From SAR116 cluster bacterium (GTDB taxonomy: Bacteria > Pseudomonadota > Alphaproteobacteria > Puniceispirillales > GCA-002684695), in contig NYVQ01000068.1 of assembly GCA_002684695.1 (NCBI GenBank), positions 1 through 22,164 on the forward strand: a DNA stretch of 22,164 nt, written 5' to 3'. The notes under the pieces are model-generated. The model ran no database searches. It was not told where the DNA came from and saw only the letters and a list, made by a program, of their open reading frames with translations. A program made the translations under genes and the position numbers. Within the stretch, counting starts at the first letter, position 1; every line of letters starts with the position of its first letter. Below, one piece after another: positions 1 through 7,966 of the stretch.

Positions 1-362
1 AAATTAGCTCTAGCCAAATGCCCTGGATTGCAGGTGACTCTTTATTTATTATTACTGATGATGCTAAACTCTTGTGTATTCGAAGAGAGGATGGTGAAAT
101 AAGGTGGATTACAAAACTGCCATATTTAGTTGAAGAAAATTTATTAAGATTTCAAAAATTTATAGTGCATTTTGGACCAATTGTAGCATCTGGAAAAATA
201 TATTTAGTTAGTTCTGATAATAGACTAAGAGTTTTTGATGCAAAGAATGGTAAATTAATAGATGAAAAAAAATTTGCTAAAAGTTTTACTACGCCACCAA
301 TAATAATTAATTCAATTTTATTTCTTATAAATGATGGTGCTAAATTATATGCGTTTAAATAA
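1..362 (+). CDS. BamB-like PQQ-repeat beta-propeller protein, C-terminal part (partial)
   Basis: This is the last ~119 codons of a gene that begins before the window; the frame is open back to base 3, so the ATG at 18 is probably internal. The visible part has beta-propeller blades with the W-rich pattern of PQQ-like repeats (for example D-G-E-I-R-W-I-T near the start, and later a D-A-K-N-G-K-L blade turn). The Q-M-P-W-x-A-G-D stretch resembles alphaproteobacterial BamB-like proteins that sit just upstream of der. BamB is a periplasmic lipoprotein of the BAM complex that helps insert outer-membrane beta-barrels. The lipobox and most blades lie outside the window, so assignment to BamB rather than another PQQ-repeat protein rests partly on the neighbour. 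Only 7 bases separate its stop from der, suggesting co-transcription. Confidence 0.75.
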   Translation, partial: ISSSQMPWIAGDSLFIITDDAKLLCIRREDGEIRWITKLPYLVEENLLRFQKFIVHFGPIVASGKIYLVSSDNRLRVFDAKNGKLIDEKKFAKSFTTPPIIINSILFLINDGAKLYAFK

Positions 363-369
363 TTAAAAA

Positions 370-1704
370 ATGCTAAATATTGTAATTGTAGGCAGGCCCA
401 ATGTAGGAAAATCAACTCTTTTTAACAGATTAATTAAGAAGAACCTATCTATAATATCAGAAAAAGCAGGAACAACTAGAGATTATAGAGAATTTGACGC
501 AGAAATTGCAGATATTAAATTTAATTTGACTGATCATGCTGGTTTTGAATTTAATCAAAAAAATGAATTAATATCTTTTATTAATAAATCAATTTATCAA
601 AATCTTGAAAAGGCTAATATAATTTTAATGGTTTTTGATTCAGTTGTAGGTGTTACTTCTGAAGATAAAAAAATTTCTAAAATATTAAAAAAATTTAATA
701 AACCAACTATTTTACTTGGAAATAAATCAGAAAATACTAACGTAAAGTATCAAGTGTCAGAGGGGTGGTCACTTGGCCTTGGAACACCTATTGCATTCTC
801 AGCATTGCATGGAGTTGGTATAGATGAACTTTATACCAGAATAAATGGATTTACTACTCCTCAAAAAGAGCACAATCTTATATCAAATAAAAATCAGGAC
901 ATTAAAATAGCTTTTGTTGGTAAACCAAATACTGGAAAATCGACATTAATCAATACATTGCTTGGTTATGAGAGATTAGTCACAAGCCCTGAAAGTGGTA
1001 CTACACACGATTCTATAGAGATAGATTTTGAATGGAATAAAAATAGATTTAAACTTATTGACACCGCTGGTTTAAGAAGAAAATCTAAAGTTAAGGAAAA
1101 TTTAGAATATAAATTTGTTGGTGCTTCTCTTAAAGCTATTAAAAATACAAATATTGCAATATTAGTTGTAGATGGAACAGAAGAATTAAACAAACAAGAT
1201 TTATCTATTGCCAGATGGGTTATAGAAGAGGGAAAAGCACTAATTTTATGTATTAACAAATGGGATCTAATTATAAATAAACAGGAGGTTTTTAATAACT
1301 TTTTTAACAGACTTGAAAGGTCATTACCAGAAATGAGCAAATCTCAAATTATAAAAAGTAGTGGAAAGGTAGGTATTGGCATTGGTGAAATGCTTCAATT
1401 GTCTGTTGAGATATATGAAAACTGGAACAAAAGACTAAAAACTAGTGTACTCAATAATTGGTTTGAAAAAGTAATTCAAAATCATCCGCCTCCATTGTCA
1501 AAAAGTGGAAAAAGAATAAAATTACAATATATTTCTCAAGTTAAATCAAGACCTCCTACCTTTGTAATATTCGGTAATTTCTCTGATGATTTACCTGAAT
1601 CATATTTAAGGTATATTAAATCTAAGCTAACAGATAATTTTAAACTCTATGGTGTTCCCTTGAGGATTAAAATAAGAAAAAAGAAAAATCCATATTCAAC
1701 TTGA
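370..1704 (+). CDS. der: Ribosome-assembly GTPase Der (EngA)
   Basis: Der is a double-GTPase needed for late 50S ribosomal subunit maturation in the cytoplasm. Both G domains are complete. The first has the P-loop G-R-P-N-V-G-K-S-T (residues 8-16), a D-H-A-G switch II and an N-K-S-E base-recognition motif. The second has G-K-P-N-T-G-K-S-T (184-192), D-T-A-G (231-234) and a canonical N-K-W-D (296-299). A C-terminal KH-like domain follows (about 350-444), with the typical H-P-P-P and K-Y/K-L-Y-G-V-P-style ends. N-K-x-E in place of N-K-x-D in the first domain is, as I recall, common in alphaproteobacterial Der. At 444 residues it is a little shorter than E. coli Der (490). It follows the BamB-like gene by 7 bases and meets the minus-strand SDR gene tail to tail with 2 bases between them, leaving no room for a dedicated terminator. 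Confidence 0.97.
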   Translation: MLNIVIVGRPNVGKSTLFNRLIKKNLSIISEKAGTTRDYREFDAEIADIKFNLTDHAGFEFNQKNELISFINKSIYQNLEKANIILMVFDSVVGVTSEDKKISKILKKFNKPTILLGNKSENTNVKYQVSEGWSLGLGTPIAFSALHGVGIDELYTRINGFTTPQKEHNLISNKNQDIKIAFVGKPNTGKSTLINTLLGYERLVTSPESGTTHDSIEIDFEWNKNRFKLIDTAGLRRKSKVKENLEYKFVGASLKAIKNTNIAILVVDGTEELNKQDLSIARWVIEEGKALILCINKWDLIINKQEVFNNFFNRLERSLPEMSKSQIIKSSGKVGIGIGEMLQLSVEIYENWNKRLKTSVLNNWFEKVIQNHPPPLSKSGKRIKLQYISQVKSRPPTFVIFGNFSDDLPESYLRYIKSKLTDNFKLYGVPLRIKIRKKKNPYST

Positions 1705-1706
1705 GT

Positions 1707-2420
1707 TTATTTAACTTTATTAAACTCAAATCTGTGTCCATTTTTGACAAAATCCTTATTACAAATTTTTAATATATCATTTGATATCTCTATAGGATCT
1801 TTCAGAGATTGTGGGTCTTCTCCAGGATAAGCTCTTGCTCTCATTTGGGTTCGTGTCGCTCCAGGATCATATAAATTTATTTTTAAGTTTGTCTTTTCCA
1901 TTTCTGAAGACCATGCTCTAATCATTGAATCTAAACCTGCTTTTGAAATGGCGTAAGCACCCCAAAAAGGTCTATAACCTTGAGATGCCCCTGAGGTCAA
2001 AAAAATTGCTTTCCCAGAGTCACTTTTGAGAAGTAAACTTTCAAAATACTTAATTAATAGCCAATTTGATGATAAATTTATATTTAAACTTAATTGCCAG
2101 TCTTTTTCTGATAAATGTGATAAAGGTGTTAAACTATGGAGATAAGCAGCATTACTAATCAGTATATCAAGTTTTCCCCACCTTTTCTTAATTTCCATAG
2201 AAAGTTTAGGAATTTCATTTAAGTCATTTAAGTCAAACTGAATGCATGAAGACTTTCCTCCAAAATCATTTATGTGATCACTTAATTCTTCAAGCGCGCT
2301 TACAGTCCTTCCTAATAGTATTACATGTACATTATTTTTTGCTAGTTTAATTGCTATTTCTTTACCAATTCCCTTTGTAGAACCTGTAACAAGAGCAATT
2401 CTATTATTTAAATTATTCAT
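1707..2420 (-). CDS. Short-chain dehydrogenase/reductase (SDR, YciK-like)
   Basis: A classical SDR of 237 residues, presumably a cytosolic NAD(P)-dependent oxidoreductase of unknown substrate. Visible are the Rossmann glycine motif T-G-S-T-K-G-I-G (residues 12-19), S-N-A-A (89-92) in place of N-N-A-G, catalytic Ser143, and Y-A-I-S-K with Tyr156 and Lys160. The P-G-A-T-R-T-Q-M-R motif and the A-Y-P-G-E-D-P segment match an SDR that in many alphaproteobacteria lies beside purF/cvpA (from memory). I chose the ATG at 2420 because GAGG lies 9 bases upstream. An in-frame extension to 2474 would add residues that do not resemble SDR N-termini. It is last in the minus-strand run and separated from cvpA by 134 bases, so it may have its own promoter. 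Family assignment is firm; substrate is unknown. Confidence 0.9.
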   Translation of the reverse strand: MNNLNNRIALVTGSTKGIGKEIAIKLAKNNVHVILLGRTVSALEELSDHINDFGGKSSCIQFDLNDLNEIPKLSMEIKKRWGKLDILISNAAYLHSLTPLSHLSEKDWQLSLNINLSSNWLLIKYFESLLLKSDSGKAIFLTSGASQGYRPFWGAYAISKAGLDSMIRAWSSEMEKTNLKINLYDPGATRTQMRARAYPGEDPQSLKDPIEISNDILKICNKDFVKNGHRFEFNKVK

Positions 2421-2447
2421 TAATTTCATCCTCAGTTTTGGGCTTGA

Positions 2448-2470
2448 TAATTCCCATGAAAAAGGAATTA
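2448..2470. repeat. Inverted repeat in the SDR-cvpA gap
   Basis: Perfect 7-base arms (TAATTCC and GGAATTA) separated by 9 bases, about 28 bases before the SDR start. Neither strand has a clear T-tract directly after it, so a terminator is not well supported. It could be an operator or simply chance in AT-rich DNA. The rest of the 2421-2554 gap shows no gene that I can support. Confidence 0.3.
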
Positions 2471-2554
2471 GCAATTTTTAGTTTTAATAATTCTATTAGG
2501 ATACTTTCAAAAAATTACATTACACTTTTATTTATCTATAATCAGGTACTTATT

Positions 2555-3076
2555 TTAAAATTTATTTTTTTCAAACACTTTAAGACTTTCATACGGAATA
2601 ATTTCAATTATATATTTTGAAAATTTGTCGCTTATATTTACAGTATAAGAGTTTACTATTTGTTCAGGAAATTTATTAACGTTTTCAATAACTTGAATAA
2701 TTCCAATATAAATTAAAACAATTATCAAAATACCTCTTATAAAACCAAAAATTGAACCTAAAATGTGGTCATAAATATTAGAAAATTTCAATAGAGGAGG
2801 AAGAACTATAATATTATTTAATATTGAAAATAAAATTATTGCTATTAAAAATGGGATGGCCCAACTTATTAATTGCACTAGAATATCAATTTGAATAAAA
2901 TTTCTAGTATAACCTGAAACATACTTAAATAAAATTTTTGATACTAAAAATGAAGACAACCAAATTATAACTGTCATTGTTTCTCTAATTAAACCTCTCC
3001 AAGCTGAGGCCAAAATGGATAAAAGGATTATTATAAGAGAAATTAAATCAACAATATTTAAATTTTCATATAACAT
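2555..3076 (-). CDS. cvpA: CvpA family inner-membrane protein
   Basis: CvpA-family proteins are small polytopic inner-membrane proteins, named for colicin V production in E. coli and linked more generally to envelope homeostasis; their biochemical role is not settled. The 173-residue product has about four hydrophobic segments (roughly residues 10-28, 35-52, 68-92 and 105-130). It shows the family hallmarks R-G-L-I-R-E after the first segment (about 27-32) and D-H-I-L-G-S-I-F-G-F-I-R-G before the last (about 103-115). Length is typical. It follows the MlaF-like ATPase gene with 16 bases between them, so it is probably in the same transcript. The usual downstream partner purF is not present in the 134-base gap before the SDR gene. 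Confidence 0.9.
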   Translation of the reverse strand: MLYENLNIVDLISLIIILLSILASAWRGLIRETMTVIIWLSSFLVSKILFKYVSGYTRNFIQIDILVQLISWAIPFLIAIILFSILNNIIVLPPLLKFSNIYDHILGSIFGFIRGILIIVLIYIGIIQVIENVNKFPEQIVNSYTVNISDKFSKYIIEIIPYESLKVFEKNKF

Positions 3077-3092
3077 TTAAAGTTATCTATAA

Positions 3093-3827
3093 TTAAATTA
3101 TATTTATGAATTCATTTAACTCTTTATTACTACTTTTTTCAATTTCACTTTTTTTTCCATTCCATGTTATTTTACCACGACTTATCATAGCAACATTATC
3201 TGCAATCTTTCTTACGCTATCCATATCATGTGTAATAGTTAAAGAAGTGCAACCCAGTCTTTTTACATTATCTATTATTAAATTATTAATCTTGCCACCT
3301 GTCACTGGATCCAAGCCGGCAGTTGGCTCGTCAAAAATAAGTATTTCTGGTTCATCAATTATAGCTCTAGCTATAGCAACTCTCTTTTGCATGCCTCCTG
3401 AAATTTGAGAAGGGTATTGGTGCATTATAGATTTAGAAAGGCCAACTAAATCCATTGAGTGTTCAACTTTGTCTTTTATTTCTTTATTTGAAAGTCTTTG
3501 AGTTTGTATAAGTTTAAATGATATATTTTCCCAAATTTTAAGAGAGTCAAAAAGAGCATTTCCTTGAAAAGCAACTCCAAATCTTTTTAATATTTTCTCT
3601 TTCAAATATAAATCTTGATCAAAAAAACTATTATCATTAATAATGACCTGTCCTTTATTTGGTTGAATTATACCAAGTAAACATTTAAGTAGGACAGACT
3701 TTCCTGAACCTGATTGTCCAATTAAAACTAGTGATTTCCCCTTAATAACTTTTAAATTAATGCCATTTAAAACAATTTTACCATCAAATGATTTATTTAT
3801 ATTTTTAAATTCAATTAAGCAGTTCAT
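3093..3827 (-). CDS. mlaF: ABC transporter ATP-binding protein, MlaF-like (phospholipid/organic solvent family)
   Basis: The cytoplasmic ATPase of a Mla-type ABC system that moves phospholipids between the membranes to keep the outer membrane asymmetric. The 244 residues carry Walker A G-Q-S-G-S-G-K-S (37-44), the signature I-S-G-G-M-Q-K-R-V-A-I-A-R-A (near 142-155), and Walker B with D-E-P-T-A-G-L-D-P (near 165-173), followed by the H-loop histidine in T-I-T-H-D. S-G-G-M in the signature and A-G-L-D-P after Walker B are typical of MlaF. It starts 2 bases after the permease gene stops, a tight translational pair. No MlaD, MlaC or MlaB gene is adjacent, so these must be elsewhere or absent. 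Paralogous Mkl-type importers share this architecture. Confidence 0.9.
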   Translation of the reverse strand: MNCLIEFKNINKSFDGKIVLNGINLKVIKGKSLVLIGQSGSGKSVLLKCLLGIIQPNKGQVIINDNSFFDQDLYLKEKILKRFGVAFQGNALFDSLKIWENISFKLIQTQRLSNKEIKDKVEHSMDLVGLSKSIMHQYPSQISGGMQKRVAIARAIIDEPEILIFDEPTAGLDPVTGGKINNLIIDNVKRLGCTSLTITHDMDSVRKIADNVAMISRGKITWNGKKSEIEKSSNKELNEFINII

Positions 3828-3829
3828 AT

Positions 3830-4606
3830 TTAGTTACCAAAAAAAGTAGTAGTAATAAAATAATTTGATATTAAAATTAATATTGAAGAAGTTACAACAG
3901 AGTTTGTAGTAGCTCTACCAACTCCTTTGGCACCTTGTCCACAATGGAAACCTTGGTAGCAGCCCATTAATGTAATAATGAAACCAAAAATTGTTGCTTT
4001 AACTAATCCTTGAAATATGTCAATTATTTCTAAATATTCAATAGTTCTATCCATATATACCATTGAATTAAACCCTAATTGATATACTCCAATTATCCAA
4101 CCGCCCATTATGCCAATAATATCTCCAATTAAGACTAAAAAGGGCAAGCATATTAGACCAGCTAAAACTCTTGGTATAACTAAATATTGAATAGGCCTAG
4201 TTGACATAACATATAGAGCATCAATTTGCTCAGACACTTTCATGGTCCCTATTTCAGCAGTAATTGACGCTCCAACTCGCCCTGCAACCATAAGTCCAGC
4301 TAATACTGGACCTAATTCTCTTGTAACAGATAAAACAACTACGGTAGCTACAGCATCCTCAGCTCCTAATCGTGCAAAACCTGTATAGGATTGGATAGCT
4401 AGGACCATGCCAGAAAAAAAAGCTGTTAAACCAACTACAGGTAGTGATAAATAACCAATTTCAAAAATTTGTTTAAAAAATTGTTTTAAAAAAAATGGCT
4501 TTCTAGGTAACCAGAAAAAAAATTTAGCACCAAATATTACAAATCTACCTATATTTTTCAATGATAAAATTGTAAATTTACCTAAGTTTTTTAATATTAT
4601 AGTCAT
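3830..4606 (-). CDS. mlaE: ABC transporter permease, MlaE family
   Basis: Inner-membrane permease of the Mla phospholipid system, 258 residues. The diagnostic MlaE core is present: S-L-P-V-V-G-L-T-A-F-F-S-G-M-V-L-A near residue 55-70, then the R-E-L-G-P-V-L-A-G-L-M-V-A-G-R-V-G-A loop, and E-I-G-T-M-K-V-S-E-Q-I-D-A-L. Several hydrophobic helices follow. I prefer the ATG at 4606; an in-frame TTG at 4615 would add three residues and neither start has a clear ribosome-binding site. It lies 32 bases after alr and 2 bases before the ATPase gene. The pair probably forms E2F2 with an MCE protein (MlaD) encoded elsewhere. Confidence 0.92.
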   Translation of the reverse strand: MTIILKNLGKFTILSLKNIGRFVIFGAKFFFWLPRKPFFLKQFFKQIFEIGYLSLPVVGLTAFFSGMVLAIQSYTGFARLGAEDAVATVVVLSVTRELGPVLAGLMVAGRVGASITAEIGTMKVSEQIDALYVMSTRPIQYLVIPRVLAGLICLPFLVLIGDIIGIMGGWIIGVYQLGFNSMVYMDRTIEYLEIIDIFQGLVKATIFGFIITLMGCYQGFHCGQGAKGVGRATTNSVVTSSILILISNYFITTTFFGN

Positions 4607-4638
4607 TTTATTCAAATCTTAAATACTATTGATTTATA

Positions 4639-5751
4639 TTAGATGTAAACTCTTTTTAATCGATTGCTAAATGATGTCATGATTTCATAGGGAATAGTCG
4701 AGCAATCTTTTGCCATTTCAGAAATACTATAATTTTCATCTATAATTGGGACATGATTTATATTATTAAGAGTTTTTTCTGGAATTTTAGTTAAATCAAT
4801 TATAACTGTATCCATAGAAACTCTTCCCAAAATAGGCACTTTATATTTTCCAAGTCTTAGCTCTTTTCTTTTATTAATGCATCTTTTTAACCCATCAGCA
4901 TAACCTAATCCTAAAACCCCTAATATAGATTTTTTTGTTATTTTGTAAGTTGCGTCATACCCAACTGTTTCTCCAATATTTGGTTTTCTTACTTGAAGTA
5001 TAGGGGAATAAACACTTACAGATGGCTTTAAATTGTGATTTTTATCATTTGTATATCCATACAATCCGATACCAGGCCTTGAAAGATGAAATCTAGCTTT
5101 TTCCCCAAGAAAAATACCATGTGAATTTGACAAGCTTCTTTTAATATGAGGTAAGTAATTCTTAAATTCATTAAAGATTGTAACTTGTGCACAATTTAAT
5201 TTTGAATTTTTATTATCTGAGCATATAAAGTGAGATAATATTAATACTAAATGATGATCGTTAATCTGGTTATGATTTTTGAGAAGTTTATGAGCTTCTT
5301 TTATTGATAATCCTAACCTATTCATTCCTGTATCTATATGTATCATATATTTGATTTTATCATTTGAAGCATTTATAACTTGTTCGGTTGTATTGCAAAC
5401 AGGGATTAAATTATATTGATGCCATAACTTTTTGTCTTGATCTAGATAACCATCAAAAATTGCTATCTTTTTAGATTTTGGTATTTGTTCTCTTAATTCT
5501 ATTCCTTCACTTAATTTAGCTACAAAAAAAATATTACATCCTTCTTGAGATAATGTTTTTGCAACTTTATTTATCCCACATCCATAAGCGTTAGCTTTAA
5601 CAACAGCTGCAGTATCTCCAGGTTTTGAAAGATGGCATAAAGTTTTATAATTTTCAGAAATATTTTTTAAATTGATTTCTACTATAGTAATGCCTTGGTT
5701 AAATTCTTCGGAATATGTATTCAATCTAAAAGCCTTCTGGGATTTTATCAT
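4639..5751 (-). CDS. alr: Alanine racemase
   Basis: A PLP enzyme that converts L-alanine to D-alanine for peptidoglycan. The PLP lysine sits in A-V-V-K-A-N-A-Y-G (Lys52). The second catalytic base is the Tyr of L-G-Y-A-D-G-L, and R-P-G-I-x-L-Y-G and G-R-V-S-M-D complete the family pattern. The 370 residues match usual length. The ATG start at 5751 overlaps the dnaB end by 26 bases and has no good ribosome-binding site. An in-frame TTG at 5724, one base after the dnaB stop, has AGAAGG 8 bases upstream and would give 361 residues beginning closer to where most Alr proteins begin. Either is possible. Co-transcription and translational coupling with dnaB are likely. Confidence 0.95.
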   Translation of the reverse strand: MIKSQKAFRLNTYSEEFNQGITIVEINLKNISENYKTLCHLSKPGDTAAVVKANAYGCGINKVAKTLSQEGCNIFFVAKLSEGIELREQIPKSKKIAIFDGYLDQDKKLWHQYNLIPVCNTTEQVINASNDKIKYMIHIDTGMNRLGLSIKEAHKLLKNHNQINDHHLVLILSHFICSDNKNSKLNCAQVTIFNEFKNYLPHIKRSLSNSHGIFLGEKARFHLSRPGIGLYGYTNDKNHNLKPSVSVYSPILQVRKPNIGETVGYDATYKITKKSILGVLGLGYADGLKRCINKRKELRLGKYKVPILGRVSMDTVIIDLTKIPEKTLNNINHVPIIDENYSISEMAKDCSTIPYEIMTSFSNRLKRVYI

Positions 5752-7240
5752 TTTTGATTAAGTTCCCAAATTTAGTGAATCTATCAGTAAAAGATAAATT
5801 TATGCTTCCTATGGGACCATGCCTTTGCTTTGCTATAATAACTTGAGCTTGTCCTTTAATATTTTCATAATACGTTTTCCAGTTTTCATAACGTTCGTTA
5901 TGTTGCTCTAATGTTTCCCCATCTTTTCGAATAGGTTCTATCTTTTCATGATAATATTCTTCTCTAAAAACAAACATAACCACATCAGCATCTTGTTCTA
6001 TAGAGCCAGATTCTCTCAGATCTGAAAGATTAGGTCTTTTATCTTCTCTTTGTTCAACTGCTCTACTAAGTTGAGATAGTGCTAAAACAGGAATATTTAG
6101 ATCTTTTGCGATAGCTTTTAAACCTCTTGTAATTGTTGATAGTTCCTGAACCCTATTTTCATTATTATTTTTTGACTGACCCATTATTAGTTGAATGTAG
6201 TCAATTACAATCAATCCTAAGTTACCATTTAGCTCTCTTTTTTTTCTTCTAGCCCTACTGGCTATTTGCGAAATAGTTATTGCTGGTGTTTCATCAATAA
6301 AAAAAGGTGCCTGATATATATTTGTGTTTGCCTTTATTAGCTTACTATAAGCATTTTCATTTAAATTCCTTCCTGTTCTTAAATGCTCTGAATCAATATT
6401 TGATCTTTCGGATAAAATTCTTGTAGCAAGTTGCACGGAGGACATTTCTAAAGAAAAAAATAAAACAGGTTTAGCAGTTACTTTATTATCATTTGGTGAA
6501 GCTATATGAAATGCAATATTTGTTGCCAGAGCTGTTTTACCCATTCCTGGTCTTCCAGCTAAAATTAGAAGATCCGTTGGATGCAAACCACCAAGTTTAG
6601 AATTCAAGTCTATTAGGCCAGTATCTAAACCAGATAGATTTCCATCATGTTTCATTGCAGTATCAATTCTATTTATTGTATCTGATAAAACATCATCAAA
6701 ACTTTTTGGCCCCTGAACTAATAGTCCATTTTCTGCAAGATTGTATAGTTTACCTTCAGCATTTTCTATTTGAAATTCTGTTTTATCATCAACTTTAAAG
6801 AGTGAAGCATCATTTACAATTTTTGATCCAATTTTAATTAACTCTCTTCTAAAAAAGCACTCTTTAATTTCATTTGCATAATCACTTATTGCGAGAAAAT
6901 TGCCAACCCCATCTATTAGTTGTTGTAAGTAATTTCCTTCATCAGAAAATTGTTCAAGATTTATTTCATTTTCTTCAAAAAATGCCTTAAGTGTGATTGG
7001 ACTTGCAAGTTGTCCCCGGCTTATTAATTTGCTGCATGAAATAAAAATCTTTTTATGTAAAGGATCAAAAAAATGATTTGCATCGATAGTTTCAGATATT
7101 TTGTCAAAATATTCATTATTATACAAAATAGAGCCAAGAACATTTTGTTCAGCCTCAATATTTTGGGGTAATTGCCCTTTGATATCTAGACTATTTTCTG
7201 ACTTTTTATTTAATGATAAATTTTTAACTTCCAAAACCAT
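5726..7240 (-). CDS. dnaB: Replicative DNA helicase DnaB
   Basis: The hexameric 5'-3' helicase that unwinds DNA ahead of the replisome. The N-terminal primase-interacting domain begins at about residue 24 (L-P-Q-N-I-E-A-E-Q-x-V-L-G). The RecA-like domain has Walker A G-R-P-G-M-G-K-T (229-236, Lys235), Walker B in L-I-V-I-D-Y-I-Q-L-I, the L-S-Q-L-S-R-A-V-E-Q-R motif and the D-L-R-E-S-G-x-I-E-Q-D-A-D motif carrying the arginine finger region. At 504 residues it is slightly longer than E. coli DnaB (471), partly from a ~20-residue polar N-terminal leader. There is no clear ribosome-binding site ahead of the ATG. It lies 106 bases after rplI and overlaps alr. No intein or insertion interrupts the RecA core. 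Confidence 0.97.
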   Translation of the reverse strand: MVLEVKNLSLNKKSENSLDIKGQLPQNIEAEQNVLGSILYNNEYFDKISETIDANHFFDPLHKKIFISCSKLISRGQLASPITLKAFFEENEINLEQFSDEGNYLQQLIDGVGNFLAISDYANEIKECFFRRELIKIGSKIVNDASLFKVDDKTEFQIENAEGKLYNLAENGLLVQGPKSFDDVLSDTINRIDTAMKHDGNLSGLDTGLIDLNSKLGGLHPTDLLILAGRPGMGKTALATNIAFHIASPNDNKVTAKPVLFFSLEMSSVQLATRILSERSNIDSEHLRTGRNLNENAYSKLIKANTNIYQAPFFIDETPAITISQIASRARRKKRELNGNLGLIVIDYIQLIMGQSKNNNENRVQELSTITRGLKAIAKDLNIPVLALSQLSRAVEQREDKRPNLSDLRESGSIEQDADVVMFVFREEYYHEKIEPIRKDGETLEQHNERYENWKTYYENIKGQAQVIIAKQRHGPIGSINLSFTDRFTKFGNLIKNDKIPEGF

Positions 7241-7346
7241 ATTTGTAGAATATATTAATTTAAATTTATAAAAAGATAAAAATTAAATAAATAAATTGTT
7301 AATTATGGTAATAACGGTAATGAATTTGATTAATCGTTCATTATAT
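7241..7346. other. Intergenic gap rplI-dnaB with a 9-base-period direct repeat
   Basis: A 106-base AT-rich spacer that probably contains the dnaB promoter. GGTAAT occurs at 7307-7312 and again at 7316-7321, a 9-base spacing. No convincing terminator hairpin for the ribosomal-protein operon is visible, so read-through into dnaB is possible. AT-richness makes any promoter call unsafe here. Confidence 0.3.
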
Positions 7347-7949
7347 TTATGTTTTGTTTATTTCACTCGAAGAATCATCCGCTAACATTTTTTTGCTTTC
7401 ATTTTCATTAACATCTAAAGATGGTTCTAAAAGTAAATCGTTAGTATTTTCTTCTTTTGTTTGCACTACGGCTGAACCAGTTTTTTCCTGGGTTTTTGCT
7501 TCTTCTATAGTTCTAGCAGTATTTAAGGTGATAGGAACGATAACTTCAGGGTGTAAGCTAATGTTAATTCTCTGTATTCCTAATTCTTTAATAGGTTTGT
7601 CTAATATTACTTGTTTGTGAGTAATAGAAAAATTACTCTCATTAATTGAATTAGAAATATCCCTTGTGCTTACAGAACCATATAATTGGCCAGTTTCAGA
7701 GGCTGGTCTGATTAAAACAATAGATAAACCTTCTATGCTTTCAGAAAGTTTCTGAGCATCTTTCTTATTACTTTCATTTTCAGCTTCTATTTTAGATTTT
7801 TCTTGATTAAAACTTTCTATATTGTCTTTTGTAGCTCTAATGGCTTTACCTTGTGGTAAAAGGAAATTTCTAGCATACCCACCTTTAACCTTTACAATAT
7901 CACCTAATTTTCCAAGGTTATTTATTTTTTCTGTTAAAATAATATTCAT
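7347..7949 (-). CDS. rplI: 50S ribosomal protein bL9
   Basis: A large-subunit protein that reaches out from the L1 stalk base and affects reading-frame fidelity. The N-terminal rRNA-binding domain is clear: I-L-x-E-x-I-x-N-L-G-x-x-G-D-x-V-x-V-K-x-G-Y-A-R-N-F-L-L-P (residues 4-33), then the long connecting helix (about 40-75) and the C-terminal domain with T-G-x-L-Y-G-S-V-S. The protein is 200 residues against ~150 in E. coli. The extra ~50 residues are a low-complexity, Glu/Asn/Ser-rich acidic tail, and C-terminal extensions of this kind are, as I recall, common in alphaproteobacteria. A possible ribosome-binding AAGG sits about 8 bases before the ATG. It follows rpsR by 17 bases in the rpsF operon. 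Confidence 0.96.
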   Translation of the reverse strand: MNIILTEKINNLGKLGDIVKVKGGYARNFLLPQGKAIRATKDNIESFNQEKSKIEAENESNKKDAQKLSESIEGLSIVLIRPASETGQLYGSVSTRDISNSINESNFSITHKQVILDKPIKELGIQRINISLHPEVIVPITLNTARTIEEAKTQEKTGSAVVQTKEENTNDLLLEPSLDVNENESKKMLADDSSSEINKT

Positions 7950-7966
7950 TTTAGGACCTTTTCAGT

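Noticed and set aside
490..760. Degenerate first G domain in Der (D-H-A-G and N-K-S-E in place of D-T-A-G and N-K-x-D)
   Set aside because: The P-loop is intact, and N-K-x-E is, to my recollection, normal in alphaproteobacterial Der; not treated as loss of function.
966..1340. 124-codon minus-strand frame inside der
   Set aside because: Antisense to a fully conserved gene, low-complexity translation, no ribosome-binding site; a shadow of der.
2448..2470. Hairpin as a terminator between cvpA and the SDR gene
   Set aside because: No T-tract follows on the minus strand, and a plus-strand use would require read-through of the whole SDR antisense. Kept only as an inverted repeat.
2438..2620. 60-codon plus-strand frame across the SDR-cvpA gap
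   Set aside because: Overlaps cvpA and the SDR leader, translation is Phe/Ile/Asn noise with no family features and no ribosome-binding site. I also looked for purF remnants here and recognised none.
7307..7321. DnaA boxes upstream of dnaB
   Set aside because: The best reverse-strand match to TTATCCACA has three mismatches in nine.
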